Source: Riemerella anatipestifer
GTDB taxonomy: Bacteria; Bacteroidota; Bacteroidia; Flavobacteriales; Weeksellaceae
NCBI RefSeq assembly: GCF_009663465.1
Contig: NZ_QXHU01000001.1
Coordinates: 1-64,000 of the forward strand
Length of the DNA: 64,000 nt
Direction of reading: 5' to 3'
Made by a program: the position numbers and the translations under genes. Of the stretch, positions 35,245-43,728 are shown in pieces. The stretch's first letter is position 1. The number at the start of each line of letters is the position of its first letter. Below the pieces are notes generated by a model. That model made no database searches. It worked only from the letters and a program-made list of their open reading frames with translations, and was not told where the DNA came from.

Positions 35245-37278
35245 TTATCCTATCTCTACTCCGTTATCTACGGGCTCATCTGGCGTAACAAAAGAAAGTT
35301 TGCCATCAGGCTTCGTGGTAAGCAGTAGCATACCTTGGCTTTCGATACCTCTTATTTTTCTAGGTGCTAGATTTAATAAAATCATCACTTGTTTGCCTAC
35401 ACATTCTTCAGGTGTAAAGCTCTCTGCGATACCAGAAACTACAGTTCTTATATCCACCCCAGTATCTACCTTAAATTTGAGGAGTTTATCCGCTTTTTCT
35501 ACTTTTTCGGCTTCTAGTATGGTAGCGGTTCTTAAGTCTATTTTGGTGAAATCGTCAAAAGTAATCTCGTCTTTCATTGGCTTGGCGTTAGGGTTTGTTT
35601 TTTTATTATTGATTTTGGTTTGCTCTAATTTTTGGATTTGAGCTTCTATGGTTTCGTCTTCTATTTTAGAGAATAGTAAACTTGGCTCGTTAATTTGGTG
35701 TCCTTCTGCTAAAAGCACTTTTTGGTTCTCCAATTCAGACCAGTTGCAAAGTTTAGTATTAAACATATTAAGCAATTTCTCCGAACTGAACGGCATAAAA
35801 GGCTCTGACAGTTGGGCTAAAGCTACTGCAATTTGAGTTCCTATAAACAGGGTGTTGGCTGTTTTGGCTTCATCAGTTTTGATGGTTTTCCAAGGCTCTT
35901 CGGTTTGTAGATATTGGTTTCCAAAACGCGCTAAATTCATAAGTGCAGACAGGGCGTTTCTAAACTCAAATTTCTCTAGATAGTCTTTTATTTCTGTTGC
36001 AGCTTTGTTTATTTCCTCTAGTTCTGTTGCGTTGGTGTTGCCTTTAGGCACTCGCCCGTTGTAATATTTGTGAGTAAGCACGGCTACTCGGTTGATAAAG
36101 TTTCCTAAAATACCCACCAATTCCGAGTTGTTTTTGGTTTGAAATTCCTTCCAAGTAAAGTTATTATCTTTAGTTTCGGGAGCAGACGACAATAATGCAT
36201 AGCGAAGCACATCTTGTTGTCCAGGGAAGTCTGCCACATATTCGTGAGCCCACACTGCCCAGTTTCTAGAGGTAGAAATTTTATCATTTTCTAGATTAAG
36301 AAACTCAAATGCAGGGACATTGTTTGGCATAATGTAGTCGCCGTGAGCCTTCATCATAGAAGGGAAAATAATACAATGGAAGACTATATTATCTTTCCCA
36401 ATGAAATGTACTAAATCTGAATTTTCTGACTGCCAATAGTCTTTCCAATCTTTATTGTTCTTTTCTGCCCATTCTTTTGTGAACGAAATGTATCCGATAG
36501 GAGCATCAAACCAAACATAAAGCACTTTGCCCTCCGCATTTGGCAATGGTACAGGCACACCCCAGTTGAGGTCTCTGGTCATTGCACGAGGTTTTAAGCC
36601 TTCGTTAAGCCAAGATTTTACTTGCCCATACACATTAGGCTTCCAGTCGTGCTGGTGTCCTTCAATAATCCATTGGTTCAAAAATCCTTCGTAATCGTTT
36701 AGCGGAAGATACCAGTTTTTAGTAGGTTTTAGCACAGGGCTATTCCCACTAAGCATAGATTTAGGATTGAGAAGTTCCGTAGGAGAAAGGGTAGAGCCAC
36801 ATTTTTCGCATTGGTCGCCGTAAGCATTGTCATTACTACATTTTGGGCAAGTCCCCACGATGTATCTATCGGCTAGGAACTCTCCTGCTTGTTCATCATA
36901 AAACTGTTCGGAAACCTCCTCGGTAAACTTTCCGTTCTCGTACATTTTAAGGAAAAATTCAGAGGCTGTTTCGTAGTGCTTTGCACTGGTAGTTCTGGAA
37001 TATTCATCAAAAGAAATTCCTAAATCTTCAAAAGATTTTTTTATGATTAAGTGGTATTTATCTACAATATCTTGAGGTGTTACGCCTTCTTTTTTAGCTC
37101 TAATAGTAATGGGAATGCCGTGTTCATCAGACCCACATATAAAGGCAACCTCTTTGCCTGTTCTTCTTTGGAATCTAGCGTAAACATCTGCCGGTATGTA
37201 CACGCCAGCAAGGTGTCCTATATGTACGGGACCATTAGCATAAGGTAATGCTGCGGTAATTAACTTTCTCTCTGCCAT
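35245..37278 (-). CDS. metG: Methionyl-tRNA synthetase
   Basis: 677 residues from ATG 37278 ([22 protein letters not shown]); an upstream in-frame ATG at 37284 would add only two residues. It charges initiator and elongator tRNA-Met. HIGH motif at residues 19-22; zinc knuckle [19 protein letters not shown] (four Cys); the KMSKS loop reads KISTS ([10 protein letters not shown]), the form I recall in MetG of this subgroup. The C-terminal domain from about 570 ([20 protein letters not shown]) is the EMAP-II/Trbp-like tRNA-binding module. A minus-strand -7 box TATCTTTG lies at 37295-37302. Confidence 0.97.
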   Translation of the reverse strand: MAERKLITAALPYANGPVHIGHLAGVYIPADVYARFQRRTGKEVAFICGSDEHGIPITIRAKKEGVTPQDIVDKYHLIIKKSFEDLGISFDEYSRTTSAKHYETASEFFLKMYENGKFTEEVSEQFYDEQAGEFLADRYIVGTCPKCSNDNAYGDQCEKCGSTLSPTELLNPKSMLSGNSPVLKPTKNWYLPLNDYEGFLNQWIIEGHQHDWKPNVYGQVKSWLNEGLKPRAMTRDLNWGVPVPLPNAEGKVLYVWFDAPIGYISFTKEWAEKNNKDWKDYWQSENSDLVHFIGKDNIVFHCIIFPSMMKAHGDYIMPNNVPAFEFLNLENDKISTSRNWAVWAHEYVADFPGQQDVLRYALLSSAPETKDNNFTWKEFQTKNNSELVGILGNFINRVAVLTHKYYNGRVPKGNTNATELEEINKAATEIKDYLEKFEFRNALSALMNLARFGNQYLQTEEPWKTIKTDEAKTANTLFIGTQIAVALAQLSEPFMPFSSEKLLNMFNTKLCNWSELENQKVLLAEGHQINEPSLLFSKIEDETIEAQIQKLEQTKINNKKTNPNAKPMKDEITFDDFTKIDLRTATILEAEKVEKADKLLKFKVDTGVDIRTVVSGIAESFTPEECVGKQVMILLNLAPRKIRGIESQGMLLLTTKPDGKLSFVTPDEPVDNGVEIG

Positions 37279-37294
37279 TCTCAATTATTTTTTG

Positions 37295-37302
37295 CAAAGA
37301 TA
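37295..37302 (-). promoter_or_regulatory. metG -7 box
   Basis: Minus-strand TATCTTTG, exact match, 16 nt before ATG 37278. Confidence 0.45.
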
Positions 37303-37455
37303 AAATTTTATTGTGATATTCGATAATAAGGACGTTATCTGTAATTTTGCTGAAATATTGTTCCAAACCTCACAGAAAAACAATTTGAACTTTACGGAAA
37401 AACAATATCATTAAAGCTGTTTTAATTTTGTCGAATAATTTTAAAATATAAAAAA

Positions 37456-38202
37456 ATGACAAAGACAGTAATTATTACAGGAGGAACAACAGGTATTGGC
37501 AAAGCAACGGCTTTACATTTTGCAAAAAATGGATACAATGTTGTTATTACAAGTAGAAATGCAAACAAAGAAACGGAGGTTTTAGAAGCATTTAAAAAAG
37601 AAGGTGCAGAGGTAACTTTCTTTCCTTTAGACGTAACACAAGAAGAACAAGTTAAAAACGTAATTGACAAAACGGTAGAAAAATTTGGAAAATTAGACTC
37701 TATGGTGAATAATTCGGGCGTTTCTTTAGGAAATGCTTTGTTGGCTGATACAGAATCGGATGAGTTGAAGCAAATGTTGGAAACTAATGTAATGGGTGTT
37801 TATTATGGGATGAAGCACGCCATTAGAGCAATGCTGAAAACAGGTGGAGGAACTATTGTAAACCTTGCTTCCATAGCTGGTTTGAATGGGTTAGTAAGCA
37901 CCGCTCAATATAACGCTTCTAAACACGCTGTTGTTGGTTTAACCAAAGGAGGTGCATTGGATTACGCTACCCAAAATATTCGTATAAATGCAGTGGCACC
38001 AGGAGCGATTAAAACCGATATTTTGAAAAATGCAATTGCTTCTGGAACTTATGATATTTCGGGAATTGAAGCATTGCATCCAATGAAACGCTTAGGGGAA
38101 GTTGAAGATATTGCAAAAGGAATTTTCTTTTTGGCATCAGATGAGAATCCTTTTATGACAGGAACTGTATTGAGTATTGATGGTGGTTATAATGCAAAAT
38201 AA
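37456..38202 (+). CDS. Short-chain dehydrogenase/reductase (SDR)
   Basis: 248 residues, classical SDR. Cofactor motif TGGTTGIGKA (about 8-17), NNSG, the catalytic Ser in NLASIAGL and the YNASKHAVVG motif with Tyr-x3-Lys, then PGAIKTDI. The substrate is not deducible; relatives are often annotated as glucose-1-dehydrogenase or 3-oxoacyl-ACP reductase. It is the first gene of a three-gene cassette with a membrane protein and an AraC-type regulator, all on the plus strand. The cassette looks accessory compared with the flanking metG and purB genes. Confidence 0.88.
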   Translation: MTKTVIITGGTTGIGKATALHFAKNGYNVVITSRNANKETEVLEAFKKEGAEVTFFPLDVTQEEQVKNVIDKTVEKFGKLDSMVNNSGVSLGNALLADTESDELKQMLETNVMGVYYGMKHAIRAMLKTGGGTIVNLASIAGLNGLVSTAQYNASKHAVVGLTKGGALDYATQNIRINAVAPGAIKTDILKNAIASGTYDISGIEALHPMKRLGEVEDIAKGIFFLASDENPFMTGTVLSIDGGYNAK

Positions 38203-38263
38203 TCAAAATAAATCCCTAAATTGGCTGTCTTTTAGGCAGCCTTTCTATTAAAAAATAATAAAA

Positions 38264-38770
38264 ATGGATATGATACAAAACACCATCAATTGGTATAACG
38301 GAGAAATATTTGAGGGAAAATTTATACTTGGATTTGGTTTTTTCTTAATCTTAACAGCTTTACTATTTTACTTTTTAGGGAATACGCCAGCCGCAAAAGC
38401 ATTGCTGATTCCGATGTTGGTTATAGGTCTATTTTTTTCTATAACAGGCGTAAATATGATATATTCCAACGGAAAACAAAAACAAGAAATTGTAAAAAGA
38501 TATGAACAAAACCCAAAAGAATTTATAAATACCGAAATTAAACGTGTAAATGATTTTCAATATTTATACCCAATGTCTATCGCTATTAGTTTAGCTTGTT
38601 TTCTTATAGCCATTGCCTTGCTTTATTTTACACAAAATATATATTTAAAAGCCATTGCTATTTCTTTAATATTATTCGGAATGGCTTTTGCGGTAATAGA
38701 TTACTTTTCAAAAGAAAGAGCAACAATTTATTACGAACAATTAAAATCATCATTCCAAAATAATGATTGA
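38264..38770 (+). CDS. Membrane protein of unknown function with four predicted helices
   Basis: 168 residues. Predicted helices at about 22-38 (LGFGFFLILTALLFYFLG), 46-64, 105-122 and 128-145, with a charged cytosolic-like loop (NGKQKQEIVKRYEQNPKEFI) in the middle. No family recognised. It lies 61 bp after the SDR gene and its last 8 bp overlap the AraC-type gene, so those two are translationally coupled. Confidence 0.7.
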   Translation: MDMIQNTINWYNGEIFEGKFILGFGFFLILTALLFYFLGNTPAAKALLIPMLVIGLFFSITGVNMIYSNGKQKQEIVKRYEQNPKEFINTEIKRVNDFQYLYPMSIAISLACFLIAIALLYFTQNIYLKAIAISLILFGMAFAVIDYFSKERATIYYEQLKSSFQNND

Positions 38771-39572
38771 AGATAGAACCCGAGTTAATATTATGTTTTC
38801 TTGTATATCACAAGAGAAAAAAAACTTTGAACCTTTTGTTCAAGACCACGCTTTGGTCTGTGTTTTAAATGGAACAATGCTCATTAACGATGGCGTAGAA
38901 ACCATTCAGTATAACAAAGGTGATATTGGTTTTGTGTCAAAAAATCAATTAGTAAAAACACAAAAAATCCCTCAAGACAATAAGCCTTTTATGAGTATCA
39001 GCATTTTTTTATCCAAAGAAATGTTGTATAATTATTCAAAAGAATATCATATTTTACCCAAAGGAAAGTATTTAGGAAAACCTAATTTTATATTTCAACC
39101 CGACCCATTTTTAAAAGGTTTTTTCGATTCTATGCTTCCCTATTTTGAATGTCAAGAGGCACTTACCGATAATTTAGCGACTATTAAAACTTTTGAGATT
39201 ATTGAACTTTTGCTTCGGTATGCCACAATTCAAAATTTACTTTTCAATTTTGAAGAAGATTTTAAAATTGACTTGGAAGCGTATATGAACAAAAATTATA
39301 TGCACAATATTCCGTTGGCGCAATTTGCAAAACTTACGGGTAGGAGTATTTCAACATTTAAAAGAGATTTTCAGAAAATTTTCAACCAAACCCCTAACAA
39401 ATGGCTTATCAAAAAGCGATTAGATTTAGCCTATTTTTTAATATCAAAACAAGGCAAAAAGCCTAATGAAATTTATGACGATGTAGGTTTTATAAATTTC
39501 TCTCATTTTTCAAGAAGTTTCAAAGCAGAATTTGGGGTAAATCCTTCGGAAATAGAAAAAAAACACAGCTAA
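38763..39572 (+). CDS. AraC-family transcriptional regulator
   Basis: 269 residues. The N-terminal cupin-like ligand-sensing part (about 25-100: HALVCVLNGTMLINDG) precedes a C-terminal AraC/XylS DNA-binding domain with two helix-turn-helix units (IPLAQFAKLTGRSISTFKRD and PNEIYDDVGFINFSHFSRSF, FGVNPSEI). The ligand is unknown. It overlaps the membrane-protein gene by 8 bp and probably controls its own cassette including the SDR gene (inference from gene order). Confidence 0.88.
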   Translation: MIEDRTRVNIMFSCISQEKKNFEPFVQDHALVCVLNGTMLINDGVETIQYNKGDIGFVSKNQLVKTQKIPQDNKPFMSISIFLSKEMLYNYSKEYHILPKGKYLGKPNFIFQPDPFLKGFFDSMLPYFECQEALTDNLATIKTFEIIELLLRYATIQNLLFNFEEDFKIDLEAYMNKNYMHNIPLAQFAKLTGRSISTFKRDFQKIFNQTPNKWLIKKRLDLAYFLISKQGKKPNEIYDDVGFINFSHFSRSFKAEFGVNPSEIEKKHS

Positions 39573-39875
39573 TAAGATATTCTTCTGAAGAGGTATTTTA
39601 TTGAAGTTAGGTGCTAAGAAGCTATGCTTTCGACAATACCCCGACCGATTGCTAAATGTATCTAAAACATAAAAATGCAGCTCTGTTGAGTATCGCATTG
39701 TAATGAATATCGCAGAGCCTTGTATTATTGACCTGTTTTATTAAAAAAGGCAATTACAAACAATCTGCTGAAAGCATTAAAACCAAATGACTTGCCTTAC
39801 CACCAGATACCCAAGTGTATGGCGGATATAGAGTGAGTACCAATGTTGGTTTTGAGCAACAAGACAAGCTGTTCC
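39573..39875. other. Intergenic region, no supportable gene; possible coding debris
   Basis: No ORF with a start is convincing. At about 39800-39876 one plus frame reads PDTQVYGGYRVSTNVGFEQQ then DKLFL and a stop, without a start codon, which may be the 3' end of a decayed gene. A partial inverted repeat GCTCTG...CAGAGC lies at about 39675-39720. No promoter of the TAnnTTTG kind leads into the array that follows. Confidence 0.35.
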
Positions 39876-40309
39876 TATAGGTTGTGGGTTCAAAAATAGA
39901 CCCTAGAGGGAGTAATATTGAGGTTGCAGGGTTAAAATTAGAGATTATAGGTTCAAAAACAGACCCTAAAGGGAGTAATATTGAGGTTGCAGGGTTAAAA
40001 TTAGAGGTTGTAGGTTCAAAAATAGACCCTAAAGGGAGTAATATTGAGGTTGTAGGGTTAAAATTAGAGGTTGTGGGTTCAAAAATAGACCCTAGAGGGA
40101 GTAATGTTGAGGTTGCAGGGTTAAAATTAGAGGTTGTAGGTTCAAAAATAGACCCTAGAGGGAGTAATATTGAGGTTGCAGGGTTAAAATTAGAGGTTGT
40201 AGGTTCAAAAATAGACCCTAGAGGGAGTAATGTTGAGGTTGTAGGGTTAAAATTAGAGGTTGTGGGTTCAAAAATAGACCCTAAAGGGAGTAATGTTGAG
40301 GTTGCAGGG
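39876..40309. repeat. Tandem 63-bp (3 x 21 bp) intergenic array (locus 2)
   Basis: Six complete and one partial 63-bp copies start at 39887, 39950, 40013, 40076, 40139, 40202 and 40265, with no indel. Each copy consists of three related 21-bp subunits: one with GGTTCAAAAATAGACCC, one with GGGAGTAATATTGAGGTTG, one with GGGTTAAAATTAGAGGTTG. Copies differ at only about nine positions, and all differences are transitions (A/G or C/T). The period is a multiple of three, so ORFs on both strands pass through it; these are not evidence of coding. A terminator-like hairpin follows at 40337. Confidence 0.92.
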
Positions 40310-40336
40310 TTTGCAGAGCGTTGGTGCATCAATAAT

Positions 40337-40374
40337 AAAAAAATACTACTCTTGGGATAGGGTAGTATTTTTTT
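40337..40374. terminator. Bidirectional terminator between array 2 and purB
   Basis: AAATACTAC (40341-40349) pairs with GTAGTATTT (40362-40370), flanked by A7 and T7. It could end purB transcription on the minus strand and any transcript that runs through the repeat array on the plus strand. Confidence 0.75.
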
Positions 40375-40465
40375 GTTTAGTGAGGGAGGATTTATTTAGA
40401 ATTTAGGCTTTACACTAAGCCTCACTTTTAGACCTTATGTAAACTAAACTTCTACGGATACTATT

Positions 40466-41893
40466 TTAAACTTTCAGTTCTGCCTTTAATCCCACCATAT
40501 CCGAATATTTATCTAATATTGGCTGAACTTCATTTTTGATAAATTCTTCGGTTTGTATAGGCGCAAATCCAATAAAGTTTTTAGGGTCTAAAACTTCTGC
40601 AAGTTTTGATTTGTCTAGCTTTAAGCTATTATCGTTCATTATTCTTTCTATCAAATCGTTATCCTTACCTTCCATTTTCACCTTTTTGCTCGCTTCCATA
40701 GAGTGAACTCTGATGATTTCGTGGATTTCCTGTCTGTCGCCTCCAGCCTTTACTTCTTCCATAATAATGTACTCGGTAGCCATAAAAGGAAGCTCCTCCA
40801 TAATATGCTTGTTGATTCTGTTTTCGTAAACTACCAGTCCGTTCATAATGTTGTTCCAAATCAATAAGATAGCATCTACCGCAAGGAAGGCTTGTGGAAT
40901 GCTTAGTCTTTTGTTAGCCGAGTCGTCTAGGGTTCTTTCAAACCATTGCGTTGCAGCCACCATTGCAGAACTAGAAGATAGCGACATTACATATTTAGCC
41001 AAAGCCCCTATTCGCTCCGAACGCATCGGGTTTCTCTTATATGCCATTGCCGATGAACCAATTTGGTCTTTCTCAAAAGGTTCTTCAATCTCTTTTAGAT
41101 TTTGTAACAGTCTTAAATCGTTAGTAAATTTGTGAGCCGATTGGGCGATGTTGGATAATAAAGCCACTACTTTAGCGTCTATTTTTCTGTCGTAGGTTTG
41201 TCCAGAAACGCCAAAAACTTTATCAAACCCGAATCTTTTGGATAGCTCTTTGTCAAGTGTTTTCACTTTTTCGTAATCTCCGTTGAAAAGCTCTAGGAAA
41301 CTAGCCGCAGTTCCTGTCGTACCCTTTACTCCTCTGAAACGAAGTGTGTCTAAGAAGAATTCTAGTTCTTCAAAATCTAGAATTAAAGACTGTAGCCAAA
41401 GGGTGGCTCTTTTGCCCACGGTAGTTAGCTGTGCGGGTTGGAAGTGAGTGAAGCCTAAAGTTGGTAAATCTTTGTACTTTAAGGCGAAGTCGGACAAGCC
41501 TTTAATTACATTAACTAGCTTTTTTTTAAGGATAAGGAGTCCGTCTCGCATTTGGATTAAATCCGTATTGTCGCCCACAAAAGCCGAAGTAGCTCCTAAG
41601 TGGATAATGGGCTTGGCTAGTGGCGCTACATCTCCGTAGGTGTGCACGTGAGCCATTACATCGTGGCGGAAGCGCTTTTCGTATTCGGCGGCTTTGGTAT
41701 AATCTATATCTTTAGCCTTGTCTTTCATTTGATTGATTTGCTCTTCGGAAATGTCTAGACCTAAGTCCTTTTCTATTTCGGCTAGAGCAATCCATAGTTT
41801 TCTCCAATTTTGAAATTTGTTGTCGTGAGAGAAATTAAAAAGCATCTCTTCGCTAGAATAGCGTTCTTCTAAAGGGTTTTTGTAGGTATTCAT
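40466..41893 (-). CDS. purB: Adenylosuccinate lyase
   Basis: 475 residues. It catalyses two fumarate-releasing steps of purine synthesis (SAICAR to AICAR, adenylosuccinate to AMP). Fumarase/aspartase superfamily marks: HVHTYGDVAPLAKPIIHLG, TLGFTHFQPAQLTTVGKRA with the catalytic His, and the signature GSSAMAYKRNPMRSERIG with the catalytic Ser in the flexible loop. Length is like that of other Bacteroidota forms. Minus-strand -7 box TATTTTTG at 41913-41920, 19 nt before the ATG. The nearby SBP gene is separate with its own promoter. Confidence 0.97.
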   Translation of the reverse strand: MNTYKNPLEERYSSEEMLFNFSHDNKFQNWRKLWIALAEIEKDLGLDISEEQINQMKDKAKDIDYTKAAEYEKRFRHDVMAHVHTYGDVAPLAKPIIHLGATSAFVGDNTDLIQMRDGLLILKKKLVNVIKGLSDFALKYKDLPTLGFTHFQPAQLTTVGKRATLWLQSLILDFEELEFFLDTLRFRGVKGTTGTAASFLELFNGDYEKVKTLDKELSKRFGFDKVFGVSGQTYDRKIDAKVVALLSNIAQSAHKFTNDLRLLQNLKEIEEPFEKDQIGSSAMAYKRNPMRSERIGALAKYVMSLSSSSAMVAATQWFERTLDDSANKRLSIPQAFLAVDAILLIWNNIMNGLVVYENRINKHIMEELPFMATEYIIMEEVKAGGDRQEIHEIIRVHSMEASKKVKMEGKDNDLIERIMNDNSLKLDKSKLAEVLDPKNFIGFAPIQTEEFIKNEVQPILDKYSDMVGLKAELKV

Positions 41894-41912
41894 CTTTACT
41901 TTTTTACTTTCA

Positions 41913-41920
41913 CAAAAATA
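41913..41920 (-). promoter_or_regulatory. purB -7 box
   Basis: Minus-strand TATTTTTG, exact match, 19 nt before the purB ATG. Confidence 0.45.
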
Positions 41921-41976
41921 AGGAAATTTTTAAAAATTGAATTGTTTTATTTATTAGAGAGTTATATGTTTGTGCT

Positions 41977-43023
41977 TTACTTTAAAGCATTCATATAAGT
42001 AAGAGTGTCTTTAGGAAGTAAAGCAGGGTGGAAGATTTTAATATAGTCTTTTAAAACTAAATCGGCTCTTACAACACCACTTTCAAAGTAATCGTTGGCT
42101 TTGCCTTTTTGTCTTTTGGCGATGTTATAAAGTTTTCCTTTTTTGAAGATGTCCATTTTAGAATAAGACGGATTTATCGCTAATAATTCCTTTTTGTATT
42201 GATAATTGGAAAGATTGACCCAATATTCAGCTTGTTTTGATTTAGCATAAACTTCCTCAAAACTTAAAGGTACAGATTGGTCTTTATCCAAATCGTTGAA
42301 TATATAATTGCCTCCTGCATCGTTAAAGTATTTGGCAGCAAAGGTCTTGTTTCCTGGTAAGAACCATTGGTTGCCATAGATTTCATTACAAAGGACTTGA
42401 GGTTTATGTAGTGTTTTCTGTGCTTGAAGTTTTAAATGGTCATAGTTTTGTTTGATGTTTAAATAGCGTTCAGAAGCCTGTTTCTCAATACCGAATAGCT
42501 TTCCGAAAATTTTTAGATAAGCGGTTTTTTCTAGTGGTTCGTTTTCTAGATACTCGTTTAGGAAGATGACTTCTATGTTGTTTTTTCGGAGCAAGTCATA
42601 GGTGTTTTCAAAATTAGGGATATGATTAGTAATTATAGCATCGGGTTTTAAACTGATGATTTTTTCTATGTTGTATTTTTGCTCGTTGCCTACGGCGTGT
42701 ATTTTTTTAGATTGGATAAGTGCTTTTACCTTTTCGGAATAGACATATTCCTTACTAGAAATACCAATGATATGGCTCTCTAAACCTAGTTCTAACATAT
42801 AGCCTAACATAGAAGAACTTAATAAAACTACTTTTTTTAATGGTAATTTGGCGGCGGGGATTTCGGAGGAAAGGTTTTTTGTGTTGATGATTACTTTATT
42901 ATTATCTTCTTGATAATAAGTGTTTTTTGAAATAACAACTTGTTCTTTTGAAAAATCATTAGCTTCTTTTTTACAAGATATAAGAGCTAAACTGCTTATG
43001 AGAATAAAAAAATGTGTTTTCAT
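41977..43023 (-). CDS. ABC-transporter substrate-binding lipoprotein (BtuF/FhuD-like)
   Basis: 348 residues from ATG 43023. MKTHFFILISSLALISCKKEAND is a lipoprotein signal with lipidated Cys17. The body is a class III periplasmic binding protein (VVLLSSSMLGYMLELGLESHIIG, SLKPDAIITNHIPNFENTYDLL), the fold used for cobalamin, iron-siderophore and haem. The ligand cannot be told, and no permease or ATPase gene is beside it. A longer ORF start at 43095 would run through tRNA-Arg and is rejected. The -7 box TATTTTTG ends just 3 nt before the ATG, so the mRNA may be leaderless. Confidence 0.85.
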   Translation of the reverse strand: MKTHFFILISSLALISCKKEANDFSKEQVVISKNTYYQEDNNKVIINTKNLSSEIPAAKLPLKKVVLLSSSMLGYMLELGLESHIIGISSKEYVYSEKVKALIQSKKIHAVGNEQKYNIEKIISLKPDAIITNHIPNFENTYDLLRKNNIEVIFLNEYLENEPLEKTAYLKIFGKLFGIEKQASERYLNIKQNYDHLKLQAQKTLHKPQVLCNEIYGNQWFLPGNKTFAAKYFNDAGGNYIFNDLDKDQSVPLSFEEVYAKSKQAEYWVNLSNYQYKKELLAINPSYSKMDIFKKGKLYNIAKRQKGKANDYFESGVVRADLVLKDYIKIFHPALLPKDTLTYMNALK

Positions 43024-43026
43024 TTT

Positions 43027-43059
43027 CAAAAATAATAAAAAATTTTCTATATTTGCAAA
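43027..43059 (-). promoter_or_regulatory. Promoter of the binding-protein gene, 3 nt from its start codon
   Basis: Minus-strand TTTG (43056-43059), a 21-nt spacer, then TATTTTTG (43027-43034) followed by 3 nt and ATG. The plus-strand tRNA-Arg -7 box lies inside the spacer region, so the two divergent promoters overlap. Confidence 0.55.
43048..43055 (+). promoter_or_regulatory. tRNA-Arg -7 box
   Basis: TATATTTG, exact TAnnTTTG match, 12 nt before the tRNA 5' end. Confidence 0.55.
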
Positions 43060-43067
43060 CTCAAAAC

Positions 43068-43144
43068 GGACGCGTAGCTCAATTGGATAGAGCATCAGAT
43101 TACGGCTCTGAAGGTTAGGGGTTCGACTCCCTTCGCGTTCACCA
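43068..43144 (+). tRNA. tRNA-Arg (anticodon ACG)
   Basis: 77 nt including an encoded CCA. Acceptor stem GGACGCG/CGCGTTC, D arm GCTC...AGAGC, anticodon stem TCAGA/TCTGA enclosing loop TTACGGC with anticodon ACG (A34 presumably modified to inosine, reading CGU/CGC/CGA), T arm AGGGG-TTCGACT-CCCTT. Confidence 0.97.
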
Positions 43145-43171
43145 ACCGCCTTTTTTAGGGCGGTTTTTTAT
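43144..43171 (+). terminator. Terminator of tRNA-Arg
   Basis: AACCGCC and GGGCGGTT form a short GC-rich stem with a 7-nt loop, followed by T-run, directly after the tRNA. Confidence 0.85.
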
Positions 43172-43225
43172 TTATAACAAAATTAGATTGTCCTAAATTT
43201 AGTGCCAATAAAATAAAAACACAAT

Positions 43226-43657
43226 ATGTTTAGCAAACAAGAAGCAGCACAACTCAAAAAAGAATTCTGGATTGCCTTTGGGAAATCTTTTCCTAGAAAA
43301 TGGCTTCTATATAATACCAAAATTAAAGACTTCTCATTTAAGTTTTTTGCTGATAATAAAAAAGCAATGGTGTGCTTAGATATAGAGATGAAGGAGGAAC
43401 TTTTCAGAAATGCTTACTTTGAGAAAATACAATCTTTACAATCTATTTTAGATGAAGCTCTTGGTGAGGAGGCTTTTTTTGAAGAAACATTATATTTAGA
43501 TAATGGTAAAGAAATTAGCCGAGTGTGGGTAGAGTGTGATGGCGTAAGTATTTTTAATAAAGGAAGTTGGCAAAAAATATTTGAGTTTTTTGTAGAAAAA
43601 ATGACGGCATTTGAAACTATATTTTATGAATACGAAGACTTTATAAAAGATATTTGA
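43226..43657 (+). CDS. DUF4268 domain protein
   Basis: 143 residues, soluble. The whole chain fits DUF4268: FSKQEAAQLKKEFWIAFGKSFPRKW, KDFSFKFFADNKKAMVCLDIEM, and a C-terminal FEFFVEKMTAFETIFYEYEDFI. DUF4268 is often found as a C-terminal domain in nuclease-like or restriction-related proteins, but free-standing forms such as this in Flavobacteriia have no known function. Single gene between the tRNA-Arg terminator and the S46 peptidase. Confidence 0.8.
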   Translation: MFSKQEAAQLKKEFWIAFGKSFPRKWLLYNTKIKDFSFKFFADNKKAMVCLDIEMKEELFRNAYFEKIQSLQSILDEALGEEAFFEETLYLDNGKEISRVWVECDGVSIFNKGSWQKIFEFFVEKMTAFETIFYEYEDFIKDI

Positions 43658-43728
43658 GTAAGAATAGTTATTTTATAAATTAGGTTGGTTTTTTCATTTT
43701 TCTTATTTTTAGGGCAAATTTTTTAATA

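Noticed and set aside
39876-40309. CRISPR array
   Set aside because: The repeats are contiguous with no unique spacers, and there are no cas genes in the window.
39754-40360. Long ORFs on both strands through array 2 (158 and 192 codons)
   Set aside because: A 63-bp repeat without a stop in a given frame stays open by construction. There is no start signal, and both strands are equally open.
43024-43095. N-terminal extension of the binding-protein gene
   Set aside because: It would translate through the tRNA-Arg gene and its promoter; the lipoprotein signal starting at 43023 is clear.
43144-43171. Possible attachment site at the tRNA-Arg 3' end
   Set aside because: No integrase, no repeat of the tRNA end nearby, and a normal terminator follows.
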